Positions 11,394 through 22,172 of a DNA stretch of 64,000 nt are shown in pieces (the first letter of the stretch is position 1; every line of letters starts with the position of its first letter). Position numbers and translations under genes: made by a program. The stretch is from Fagopyrum homotropicum (lineage: Eukaryota > Streptophyta > Magnoliopsida > Caryophyllales > Polygonaceae). The stretch is taken from positions 135,135,820-135,199,819 of the forward strand of contig BSWB01000003.1 in NCBI GenBank assembly GCA_033239125.1, written 5' to 3'. The notes beneath the pieces are model-generated. The model did no database searches. It was given only the letters and a program-made list of their open reading frames with translations, and was not told where the DNA came from.

Positions 11394-12594
11394 ACAAGCA
11401 CTTTGGTAAGTTCCTTGACTTGATGAATAAACTACATATTAACATCCCTTTCCTTGATGCTATTCTAGGGATGCCTGCCTATGGGAAGTTCTTAAAGGAG
11501 ATTCTATCAAGGAAAAAAAACTGGAAGACTTTGGTGAAGTAAGGATGACATCTAAATTCTCGGAGCTCATTCAAATCATGAAGGAGAAGATGCCACCCAA
11601 GTTAAGAGATCCCGGCTCATTTTGCATTCTCATTCAAGTTGGAGATATCACTTGTGAGGTGTTGTGTGATCTAGGAGCCAGCGTGAGTATCATCCCGCTG
11701 GAACTATGTGTGAAGATCGGACTTAGAGAGCCCAAGCCGGTGAAAATAAGGCTATACATGGCGGACCGCTCCATTACCCATCCCGTGGGCATTTTGGAAG
11801 ACGTTCCGGTTAAGTTAGGTAACTTCTATTTACCTATAGACTTTGTTGTACTTGATATTCCCGCAGATTATCCTGTCTCTATCATTCTCGGGAGACCATT
11901 CCTAGAAACTTCGGGTTGCAATGTGGATTGTAAGAACGCCAAGTTGAAATTCAACATTGGCGGTGATCAAGTGGAGTTTGCATTGCTTGTTGCAATGAAA
12001 GGAGAGCCGCTGGAGGATGATATCTTCAACATCTACGATGAAGAAGAATCAAGAGAATTGGTGAGCTCTATCCTTATTAATGATCCGCTTGAAAGAGTTA
12101 TTAGTTTTAGCTTAATGGAGGAAGGTATAGATGATTCTTGTGATGCAGATATACGGAGCTTGAAGGCACTAGAAGAAGATCCAAGAGCTAAGATTGAAAA
12201 ATTAATCCAGGAGAAGAAAATCTCCAGTTTCGGTCCCAGTTGCAGTACCTCGACCGAGGCACTTTCTGGACCAAGCGAGGTGTTCTTATCTGAAGAACAT
12301 CTCGGTCACCCACCTTGGGCACCGACCGAGACAGCAAGCGAGATGCCTTCAACTGAGAATAACAAACTTCTTACTCCCTTTTCTGATACTCATTCACAGT
12401 TGGTGGAGCACTTTCTCCACCAAGCTTCTGATATTAAAGAACCTTGGTATGTTGATATTGTTAATTATCTTGTTTGCCAGGAAATACCGCCCGGTTTGAC
12501 GTATGATCAAAGGAAGAAATTCTTTAAAGATGTACTCCACTACTACTGGGATGAACCTCTACTGTTTAAGAGAGGTCCGGATGGGATTTTTTGA
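11394..12594 (+). pseudogene. E2 protease joined directly to integrase N-terminus
   Basis: The pre-protease segment (11394-11540, another frame) leads to a 349-codon frame from 11545. Retropepsin: catalytic D-L-G-A at 11668-11679, ILGRPF near 11884-11901. About 60 residues follow the protease, then a linker (12230-12345) carrying CCTCGACCGAGG at 12248-12259 and two diverged copies. The frame then enters the pre-integrase region (PWYVDIVNYLV at about 12442). The roughly 600 residues of RT and RNase H that belong here are absent, with no frame loss. The frame ends at a TGA (12592-12594) that looks like a CGA change, and integrase continues in the same phase. Confidence 0.8.
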
Positions 12595-13719
12595 AGATGC
12601 ATTCCGGAAGATGAAGTTACAAGTGTCATAACGCATTGCCACTTGCTTCCTTATGGAGGACATGCTAGCGCTCACAAAACGTGCGCTAAGGTATTACGTT
12701 CCGGTTTCTTTTGGCCTTCATTATTTAAGGATGTGCAAACGTTTATTGTTTCTTGTGATGCATGCCAAAGAACAGGGAACTTATCTAGAAGGAACGAGAT
12801 GCCACTGAATAACATCCAGAAGGTTGAGATTTTTTATGTATGGGGGGTTGATTTCATGGGACCTTTCCCATCATCCGGAGGAAACCTCTACATTCTCTTA
12901 CCTGTTAACTAAGTCTCTAGGTGGGTGGAAGCCATTGCCTCCCCCACTAATGACGCCATGGTGGTTGTGAAGTTCTTCAATCGGACTATCTTTCTACGAT
13001 TTGGGACACCACGTATCATCATCAGCGATGGAGGAACACATTTCATCAACCGGAAGTTTAAGGCACTTCTATCGAAGTATGGGGTAACCCACAAGGTAGT
13101 AACTCCTTATCACCCTCAAACTAGTGGACAGGTCAAGATCTCGAATAGAGAAATCAAGGCAATTTTGGAAAAGACCGTCTCTAGGACGAGGAAGGATTGG
13201 TCCATGAAGTTGGACGATGCTCTTTGGGCTTATAGGACTGCATTTAAGACTCCCATAGGCACCACCCCTTACAATTTGGTATATGGGAAGTCTTGCCATC
13301 TACCCGTTGAATTAGAACACAAGGCGTATTGGGCAATCAAATGGTTGAATTTCGATATCAAGAAAGTGGATGAGAAGCGGCTATTGGACATAAACGAGCT
13401 GAAAGAGCTGCGTTTGAACGCTTATGAGAATGCCAAGATCTACAAGGAGAGGACAAAGAAATGGCATGACAAGCGTATCATTCCAAGGAGTTTAAAGAAG
13501 GAGATTTAGTTCTACTCTTCAACTCCCGCCTTCGCCTCTTTCCAAGTAAGTTGAAATCTAGATGGACGGGACCTTACGTTGTGAAACATGTTTTCCTTTA
13601 TGGTGTAGTTGAGATTTGGGGAGAAACAAGTGGAAGCTTCAAAGTCAATGGGCATAGACTTAAGAAAGACCAACAGGAAGTCCAGGTTGAGGATATTGCA
13701 CCACTATATCTTGTCTAGA
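12595..13719 (+). pseudogene. E2 integrase
   Basis: Ty3/gypsy integrase. Zinc-binding His/Cys region with CDAC near 12757-12768. Core catalytic D at 12850-12852 and D at 13027-13029. The residue 36 positions on, where the catalytic Glu is expected, is Lys (AAG, 13135-13137). An in-frame TAA lies at 12910-12912. A frameshift near 13488 separates the core from a C-terminal domain with the WTGPYVV block (about 13560-13585), ending at TAG 13717-13719. Upstream 12595-12642 is in the same phase. Inactive as written. Confidence 0.85.
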
Positions 13720-14526
13720 ATGCCGTACGGTCCAGCTAGCGACCTTAAATCAAGCGCTTCTTGGGAGGAAAACCAAGGTATTGCTTTCTTTTCCCTTTTC
13801 CTAGTTTAGCTTTAGATAGTTTGCTTTTGCTTTGCTTTGTTTTGTTTGTGGCGTCCTAGACAGAAACCAGGTACTTTCAAAGGAAGGATTACATTCAGGA
13901 GCAGCACTAGAAGGACAGAAGTTCGAGAAGACGGAGTTTGACTGAGACACATCTCGGTTGCTGTCACAGCACCTCGACCGAGATGTTTCTTGAGCAACTG
14001 AGGCGACTAGGGCTGACAACAATCCACCTCGGTCCAATCGGGACCACCTCGACCGAGGTGACAGTAGAATCGGCGAGGGGTATAAAAGGGAACAATTTCT
14101 CTCTCTTTCCCTCCCATCCCTCTCTCGACCGCGGCGCCCAAATCACCTCGTTTCCCCATTCTTCGATCGTTTTCTGCGATTCTTGCTCCGATCTCGCGAG
14201 AAAAGGCTAGAGGATCAGATTGCAAGCGAGAAACTGCGACAAAAACGCCTCCAATCGACCGAATCTGGGGTAAATTGAAAAAACCCTAACTTCCTCTTCT
14301 CTTTGTTGTTTTCAATCAAATTTGGCTTTCGTTGCCATTGGTTTGTGTTGGAAAAGGCTTAAGTACCCCATAGGAACAATTGGTAATGATATTGGGGGAA
14401 AAGAACTGGAAATTTGAGATTTGAAATCACCTAGCCTTTCACCTCGGTCTAGTCGAGCTGTGCCTCGGCCGAGTTGATTCTTCAGCCTTGTCAGTCCAAC
14501 CGAGGTGCCTTTTCAGCAGCAGCAGT
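13720..14526 (+). other. E2 spacer between integrase and ATHILA ORF
   Basis: Noncoding. Contains a dense set of palindrome-A copies: one-mismatch 13970-13985, perfect 14045-14060, and diverged copies near 14432-14480 and 14495. A weak TATAAAAG (14080-14087) is followed by pyrimidine-rich sequence, which could be an internal promoter for the downstream ORF; this is a guess from sequence only. Confidence 0.5.
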
Positions 14527-15888
14527 ATGAGTTCTCGTTCTGAACGCCAGTTAGTTCTGAGGGATGCTCCCAATAGATCCTACCCTTCTTCTTCTTCCCG
14601 ACCTTCTATCCCGGTGATTCACGAGCGTCACCAGGCTGATTTTGACCGCATATGCGCATGCCCCGTGATTGCACCGCGTTTCTTAGATATCTCCGCTTTT
14701 GATTGCCTCCACGTAGCTGATGATCTGAGGAGGATGGTTTCCATGGTAGGGATGGAGTAGTTTATGGAGATTAGAGCTCCAGCCTACCTCGAGCCCACAC
14801 TAGAGTTTGTGAGTTCTGTGACTCACGTTCCAGAGACGAGGAGCATCAAGTACCGATTGCTGAACCGGAACTACATCTTTCCCATGGACCAGTGGAGAGA
14901 CATCTTTGGCTTCTCGACCCCCACAGTTCCCGACTTCCCTTCTCGAGCCGTAGCTCGACAGTTTTGGGGACAGATTGCTCATATGGTAGAGCATGCAGAT
15001 AGGTGGAGACCTCGAGACTCCAGGAAGCGCATCATCTTCCACCTTGCTTTCTGACTAGCCCACCGGATCTTCAGTGAGACCCTTCTGGCGCGTACTGAGA
15101 CGCCCTAGAAGATTAGATAGGGGGAGCTTTTGAGTCTATACCGTATGGTGACTAGGGGAGTGCCTGATTTTGGGGTCATGCTAGCTGAGGATCTACACAG
15201 GATCAAGGCTAAGGGGAAGGGAGATATCTGTTGTGGCGGCCTAGTGACTCATATAGCGACGGTCATGGATCTGGATCTGAGTGCATGTACACTGGTGGCG
15301 GCTGCCAAGCCGCTAGGATTGTAGGAGATGATCACGAGGAGGATTCTGGTTCCTCGTGGACTCACTACACCGTATGTGGCGATGCCTTGGTAGCAGACTG
15401 CCCCTCAGGGTATCATGTGGTCGGCCCAGTTCTCAATCTTCGACCCTCAGTATTGGTCTACCGCATGGATACCTTACATAGAGGATGCTAGAGACGCGGT
15501 AGCAGCTCAAGTGCAGGAGGAGGATGAGAATGATGATGGTGGTGCTGCCATGGAGACAGGGACAGATACATTCGGGCCTAGTGTACCAGTCGATCTGGAC
15601 GACGAGGAGACAGAGGAGGAGGCTGTTGCAGCACCATCACGTCCTGCTAGGTGCAGGCCCCGCAGACAGAGAGATCCTATAGCTCATCGATGGATAGACG
15701 AGCTGAGGGACCAGATGATCGACTCTTACGCCGCCTTGACAGTAGAGGTGATGGAGATGAGGGAGAGCCAACACTACCAGCGCCGTATGATGGAGATACA
15801 GTTCCAGCATACCATGGGTTATCCTTTTGATCCATCTCAGCATCCTTTCGTCCCGTATCCACCACCACCACCAGCAGATCAGGATTAG
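14527..15888 (+). pseudogene. E2 ATHILA ORF (env-position ORF)
   Basis: ORF of the ATHILA ORF-1 family downstream of pol; function not established. ATG at 14527, terminal TAG at 15886. The whole 1.36 kb stays in one phase with no frameshift but has six internal stops: TAG 14758, TGA 15052, TAG 15106, TAG 15118, TAG 15322, TAG 15391. All are explained by C-to-T (five CAG, one CGA). The N-terminus is Ser-rich. The C-terminus has an acidic tract (about 15510-15625), a basic segment (15640-15680) and a Pro-rich end. No signal peptide or convincing transmembrane segment is seen, so an envelope role has no support here. Confidence 0.75.
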
Positions 15889-16560
15889 AGCTTGCAGGGA
15901 TATCTTTTCTTTATTAATTATGCAGCTCAGCTTATGTCCGGTGAGTATCCTATTTCCTAGACTTATTATGACCCATTGGGACAATGTGTCCCAAGTATGG
16001 GGTATGCGGATGTATTTACTTGACATTATGTGTATGCTTGTATGACTCTAGTTGGATATTTATGATTTTTTCCGCTCTATGTGCTTATCTGAGATTTTAT
16101 GCATGTATACAGGTTATTTGATTGAAAAAAACGTCAAAAACTTGTTAAGAAAAAAAATTTTATGACCTCGACCGGGATGATTTTGGCCAAACGAGGTACT
16201 TCACCTCGGTTGACTAAGAACACCTCGACCAAGGCGGTTTAACTGAAAGAGTTTCTGAAACGATTTTTGTGCTTCTTTTCTAGATATGACCTCAGTGACG
16301 ATTTTGTTTGCAGATTGGTTTTGAAATCTTTATATATTTGAAAGGTTTTATGATATGTTTAAGTTGCATAATTCTTTGTTTGAAATTTTGGCATGTTTAA
16401 ATAATTTGTTTTTATCAAAATTATGTTGAATTTGAAGGTTGACACCACATGATGAGTTCTATCACTCTCTTCCTGGAAAGACCAAGGCAATTCATTCTCT
16501 TCTCTTCTTCTTCTTGATCATGCTTAGCCCCTCATATATATATTTTCCTTCCTTTACCTA
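15889..16560 (+). other. E2 3' UTR, interrupted
   Basis: Aligns with E1 1-617. Contains the hairpin GGGACA-ATG-TGTCCC and the PPT-like AAGTATGGGGT (15993-16003), and diverged palindrome-A copies at 16165-16235. It stops at CCTA|CACTA, where E1 continues uninterrupted (612-620). Confidence 0.75.
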
Positions 16561-16579
16561 CACTAAAAAAAATAATTAC

Positions 16580-16825
16580 TTTTGCGACAGAACTTTGCGT
16601 CAGCTGAAAGCGTTATTGCCGTCACAAATGGTCTTTCGCGACGGCGTAGCGTCAGCAAATCCACCGTCGCCAAAGGGGCCGTCGGAAAAGGTTTTGCGTC
16701 GGCATTATGCCGTCGTAAATTTTTGCGACATCTCTTTGCGACGCTAGTTCCCGACGCAAATTTATTTTTAGAAATAAAAAAAAGGTTCCATTTGCGACAA
16801 CAGAATTTGCCGTCGCAAATTTAAT
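16580..16825. repeat. CACTA subterminal repeats
   Basis: About ten copies, in both orientations, of a GCGACG/CGTCGC-centred motif (TTTGCGAC, GCCGTCGC, CCGTCACAAAT). In CACTA elements such arrays bind the element-encoded TNP protein. The two small frames over this block are composition artefacts. Confidence 0.75.
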
Positions 16826-17893
16826 CAACAAAATTAAAAAAAACTAAAACCTAACTAATCAACAATATAAATAATCAATGATACAAATTAATTGAAATAA
16901 ATATAATCTGTTTTTAAAAAACAATTATGAGTAACAAAATACTACTTAACTTACATTAACTAATTAGACATTCCTAATTTCCTATTTATTCACATCAGTG
17001 TTGTGTCCATCGAGATGTAATAGCTTCACATGCTTCATCCGCTCGAGTAGCATCTCCAGTGACATTTTAGTGTGTCTGTAACATCAAGATCATCCAACCC
17101 AAAATAAGACATTAAAGATTTATATGATGGCACTATTATTTGCAATAAGTGACACATTATAACCTATTAGCAACTATGGAAATGATCATATACTTCTACA
17201 TCAAACATATATGTACAATAAGTTGGACTATGGAAATGGCATAATTTCCATTGTCAAGTACCCTTTCATCTTATAATAGAGATCATATACTACTCATTTG
17301 TTCCATGCTCAATCATGTAGGTTGCAGCTCAACTGCTATTCAACTTGGCATCTAAATATCAAGCATTTAGTTCAATAACAACAACAACAATCCAAGCTTT
17401 TCCGGCTTCCAATAACAATATTACAGTTCGACAAAAAAGTTGTATAGGCCATAAAGCGTAAAATCATAAGACATAGAGTGTGTTGATCATAGAGGTTCCA
17501 ATATAAAGGATATGAAAAGGTTGATCTGTCCTAAGCCATATAGAACTTTCCAAATCCAGTGTTCACTTCATGTACTAAAGTTTTCATATGCTTAACTTGA
17601 TGCATAATCCATTATTCCAAATAAAAACCGCCTATATCTAATTTGGTCTATATAGACCGGCTTTATGTAGTAAAATATCGTTAAAATGATCAGTTAATCA
17701 CTAATAAGCCTTGTCAGAGTCATATGAGATTCTTTTAGCTTTCCTTCATTGTTTTGGCATAATTTACATCTTAAAACCATTGTTGTTGTCAGAATGGTAG
17801 TAGATAGACGAGTCAAGAGCATAGATGTTTACTTAAAAACAGAATGGACAAAAAGCACCTAAAAAGTAACAAAAATGATCAGTAAGTGCACAC

Positions 17894-18107
17894 CTGGGAG
17901 TACAAGAATGTTCCAAAGACAGCGATGGCATCTCCAAGTACGTTGATTGGCTGGACGGGAGTTCGGAATATGATGATGGAGGATACAATCACTGATATAC
18001 GTTTCATTGTGCTACCAACACTAAATGTCAGAGGAGAGATTTCATCAAGTGACATGTATGACACTTGATTGTAGAGGTGATAGAATACACTCTGGGCTGT
18101 AACCCAC
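17894..18107 (-). pseudogene. Captured exon of glucose-6-phosphate/phosphate translocator (GPT)
   Basis: A 214-nt minus-strand exon of 71 complete codons plus one split base, encoding SVFYHLYNQVSYMSLDE and VIVSSIIIFRTPVQP, ending GTFLYSQ. This is the C-terminal membrane part of plastid-envelope GPT (drug/metabolite transporter fold; Glc6P exchanged for Pi). Both borders look like real splice sites: a pyrimidine-poor acceptor ...TTTGGTAG before the exon and CAG|GTGTGC after it. Few substitutions interrupt the family pattern. No neighbouring exon was recognised with confidence. It lies inside the CACTA interior, so the best reading is a transposon-captured gene fragment; an interrupted local GPT gene is the alternative. 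Confidence 0.7.
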
Positions 18108-18133
18108 CTACCAAACAGATTTACCACATACAC

Positions 18134-19111
18134 ACGAGCTTGTCAGTAGAAAGGTGAGGGATAAAAATCAAATTCTTGTAAAACATGCAAAAAGGAAAAT
18201 ACATGGATAAGAAAACAGAAGGTTAATCATAACATGCTAAAATTTTATAATCAACTCTTATTCATTCATCGTTAAAAAAGAGCAAGCAAGTTACAAGAAA
18301 AATATAAGTCACCAACTTCTAACCGAGGAATGTGATCAATCACGGTAACGGAAAAAGAAAAAGATATATCTATTGAGGTTCTAGTTTCTACTTTCTACTA
18401 CCTGATGTTGTAAGAGAAAAATGTATGTCTAATGAGAAATTTGACCAATCACGGTAAAAGACAAAAAAAAAGATTTATCTACTGAGTTTCTAGTTTCTAC
18501 AACCTGATGTTGTAAGAGAGAATGATAGAGACTTGCGGCTGCCCACAAAATATTGGTTACTAAAACTACCTAAAAGAGATCAACATTGGGATGTTGAAAC
18601 TTGAAATATCCAGGATCCAATTATGAATCAGCATACAACATCAGACACTAGGATAGTTAGATTAAGCTTTTATAATATATTATGAACGCGTATCATTACT
18701 CTATTGAAAAGACACGGATACAATGTATAGGGGTTTGAGTAAACTTTCCAGAAATAGCTCAAAACAAGCAAAGCATGGTGACGAAATGGGTATGTGGATC
18801 CAATTACCCTAAAGGAAAGCTCATCAGTCATCACAATACTCCACATAGTCCTCCATGGCCTATAGCTTAGCTCTGCTCAACGAGTCATGAACAAAAAAAT
18901 GGACCAAAACACAACTTATGTGATGAGGACCAAACCGATTTCCATAATGTAGTCTTTAACAGGAGCAAGACTGATAATTAAAGTACTTCCAACATAAAAT
19001 ATATTTTACCACATATCTACACCCTTGAGGTCCTTAACCACAACCTATTGACACATAATTATACTCATTAATAACAACATAGAGGGAGACAGGAAGAACA
19101 GGATGCATATG

Positions 19112-19143
<32 letters not shown>

Positions 19144-19670
19144 TGAGAGGTAGGGAGGAACAATACTATATTACAGATAGATATTTCCAAAACTAGATTG
19201 TGGAAGAGGGATGTTTTGTTACTGTTTATGATCAGTTAGCTTCGTGGGCATGGCAAGCTACGGCTTTCCTCTTGAGGGATCATTTGCAAGATGTTTTCAG
19301 TCTATTTGCAGCTTGCGCAAAACCGACAATTACTTGCAGCTCATTCAATTGCTTTAAAGAAAAAAAGACTCAATTTAGGAACCTTTCGAAGACAGTAGAA
19401 TTCATTGGCCAAAGAACTAATGTAACTATACCGGTGACACAAAGTGCCTTTGGACACAATTTCTCAACTACTTCCAGTTGACGGCCTAGTAAGAAAAGAG
19501 AGAAGGGGTCACGTATCCATGCCATTGAAGGACAAATCACATTACCACGGATTTTAGAAAAAGAAAGAAGGGACGACATACCGATTGAATAGGAGAATAA
19601 GGATGGCCAACGACGAATCCCGATCAGTAGAAGGTGGGACGATATTGAGTAAATGAAGAAGTAGTAACTT
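18134..19670. other. CACTA interior without recognised genes
   Basis: AT-rich sequence with a TA/GA microsatellite (about 19109-19142). A 93-codon plus frame (19200-19481) and a 102-codon minus frame (19370-19678) overlap, and neither resembles a known family. Possibly further captured noncoding or exon sequence. Confidence 0.4.
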
Positions 19671-20831
19671 TGTAACACCCCAAATTCTCAGAAATCGGGA
19701 CATTACTGGTTAGAACCTTAAAATGGGTCCCGACCTTAGTTTAACAACAATATTACTAGGATCTTGCAACAAGACACAAATAAGAAAAACCGAAATTCAT
19801 AAAAATGTATTTTTTAAAGGATGAATGCAACAAAGTCTAACAGCCTATAGTACTTAAACAACGGAAAAGACTATTTGTCTTAACAAGAGGAAAGGACATC
19901 AAAGCAACAACCCAAACCCCCACACTAAGGAGTACGGAGACCCGGCTGACCACTACTTCCGGATCACTCAGTTGCTGCTCTAACCTGCGGTAAATCTAAA
20001 AACACAACAAAAATAACCATTAGCTAGCTATCTAAACATTAGAAGAATAATAATAGCACACACACACATAGCAAAAGTAAACATTCATCATGCTTTCAAA
20101 CAATCCATTTATTATCTTCATTTAAGTAACTCACTCTTACTAATGATACTTATTTTGTGACACGAGAGATTTCCAAACCTCGCCTCCGCTCCCGTGTAAC
20201 CATCAGGAATGGATCCGATGCATCTCACCTTGTACCTGTATGGTCTGGGTATAGAGAACCTCCCAGTCTCCTGGCAGAGCTGGGCAGTGATGTCACGGCC
20301 CGTTATACATGCACTTGGGCATTAAAACATAATAATCACGGTCGTCCTAACAAGTTATTATTTTTATTATAACACACATTGCACACATGCAACCATTATC
20401 ATCCAACTAATATCCAGAAACTAGCTAAGTAAGTCGCAAGGACTTACCTGAAAAAAATCACACTCTAACAAGTCTCAACTCGGTCCGTACTCGTGGTAAC
20501 TCAAACGCCTGTCAATTAAGGCATGGGGATCAAAATCACATCCCATACTCTTAGAAGTTATAAACTTCTAAGAGGTTCACTCTCATGAGGAGAATTTATG
20601 AAAAATACAAATTCTAAGATAGAAGATTATTTTACTCCTGATCTCGGAAATTCTCAAAATCTATCATTAAAATCTAATATTCACCTTTAGAACTTGTTTC
20701 CATAATTTGGTTCTCACGGATAGCTTACTAGAGGTTATAAGGTTAAATCCCAAACAAACTCGTCAACGAGAACAACATCACTCCCTCCCCGGTTACTACT
20801 CTACTCTCATATATATATATATATATATATA

Positions 20832-22027
20832 GATTTTAGTTCAAGTGAGGAGAGAGCTTGTAGATAGGTATTAGGAGGGTTGTAAGCCATTGGATGTATT
20901 TAAATCAAGGGCTCTTACACGCTCATCATTAATGGCATTTTTGTAAATTGACTTAAAATCTGGAAAAATACCCTCACGTTCAAAATAGTCAACGGTGTTC
21001 ATACTTTTATCTGTCATTGTTCATATTTTTATACATCAGTGTTCATAGTATTTTTATTCATCAAAGTGTCATGTCCATTTATTCTTTTGTGTTCATTTTA
21101 TAATGCATAGATGTTCATTTACAATATATAACCATAAAAATAAAATAAAAAACTCATAAGAAAACGTTAAAAGATGATCATAATATGTTATGTACGTGTC
21201 AAAGTTATAGATAAGTCATCGGTGTTCATACTTTTATACGTCATTGTTCATGTTTTTATTTGTAAGTGTTCATACTTTTTATGTCATTGTTCCTGTAAAT
21301 ATTATAACTATTTTTCTATAAGGCATTTTGCCGAACAGTTTGCGTGCACACACAAAGGAGCATATAGATTTTTCAATTGGAGCTATTAGACCAACTCAAC
21401 ATATGTATATACATGTATTTTCTCAATCAAACTTATCAAACACAAAATGATTCAAACAAATTTGATTTCGAAGACAAACATCAATCATAATGAAACCTAA
21501 ACCTTAAGAATGGAAATCTAATCAGTGAGAGTAAAAATTCAAAGACACAAAACTTGAATCGTCTTGTATTCTCTTTGATTTCACAATTTTTATGTAATCG
21601 ATCTCTGAATATTATCAACACGATTTTAAAGAAAATTATAATTTTTAAAAAAAATGAACATCATATTATAAACACCATAACTGTAAAAAAAATGAATACA
21701 TACTTGTAATAAAATGAACATCATATTTTATTAACACAATTTCTTTCAAATAGTATAATTTTCAAAAAAAAATCCGAAAAAAAATACAAAAATGAACAAT
21801 TAATGTTAAAAAAATGAAAAGTTAGTGTTGGAAAAAAATGAACATTTATTGATAAAATATGAACAATGACTCTTTTAAAAATGAACACATACTTATAAAA
21901 ATATGAACACCAATTTTTATTTACAAAAAAAATCTGGAAAAAAAAAAAACAGTGATGTGGCATGCCACATGTCACCACACCGGCTCTCCTCATTCCTATC
22001 TGCAAGGGTCCTCCTCACCGGAACCAG

Positions 22028-22031
<4 letters not shown>
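20832..22031. mobile_element. X1: MULE-like TIR element in (AT)n
   Basis: Terminal inverted repeats of about 45 bp: the left starts GATTTTAGTTCAAGTGAGGA, and the reverse complement of the right starts GGGTCTGGTTCCGGTGAGGA. Both continue into TAGATAGG..TTAGGAG. Flanked by (AT)n at 20809-20831 and 22032-22076, so no TSD can be read. No transposase. Interior repeats of GTTCATACTTTTATACGTCA type are shared with X2 and X3. Confidence 0.7.
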
Positions 22032-22084
<53 letters not shown>

Positions 22085-22137
22085 ATTACCTTTTATCCCT
22101 CTCTATATATACTTATGTATATACACTCTATTTAATC

Positions 22138-22170
<33 letters not shown>

Positions 22171-22172
<2 letters not shown>

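Larger units (their letters stand above)
7771..16560 (+). mobile_element. E2: Athila element lacking RT/RNase H, 5' part
   Basis: 5' LTR, tRNA-Asp PBS, gag, protease fused to integrase, and ATHILA ORF. It continues as a 3' LTR remnant at 43057-43801. TSD: GTATC (7766-7770) on the left, GTATT (43802-43806) on the right, one mismatch. The RT and RNase H are missing between protease and integrase without breaking the frame. A CACTA element interrupts its 3' UTR at 16561. Several C-to-T stops and a catalytic Glu-to-Lys change in integrase make it defective. Confidence 0.9.
16561..19670. mobile_element. CACTA (En/Spm) transposon, left end and interior
   Basis: Begins CACTAAAAAAAATAATTAC exactly at the point where the E2/E1 alignment breaks. 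The preceding CTA fits a 3-bp TSD. Subterminal TTTGCGACGGC-type repeats follow (16580-16825), typical of plant CACTA elements. The opposite TAGTG end with CTATCCGGG is not in the window, because E4 and a later deletion took its place. No transposase is recognised. The interior carries a gene fragment at 17894-18107. Confidence 0.8.

Noticed and set aside
14527..15888. Calling the ATHILA ORF an envelope gene
   Set aside because: No signal peptide, no clear transmembrane segment, no cleavage site; position alone is not enough.
19200..19678. Additional GPT or other host exons
   Set aside because: Overlapping plus and minus frames with no convincing match; left as unassigned.
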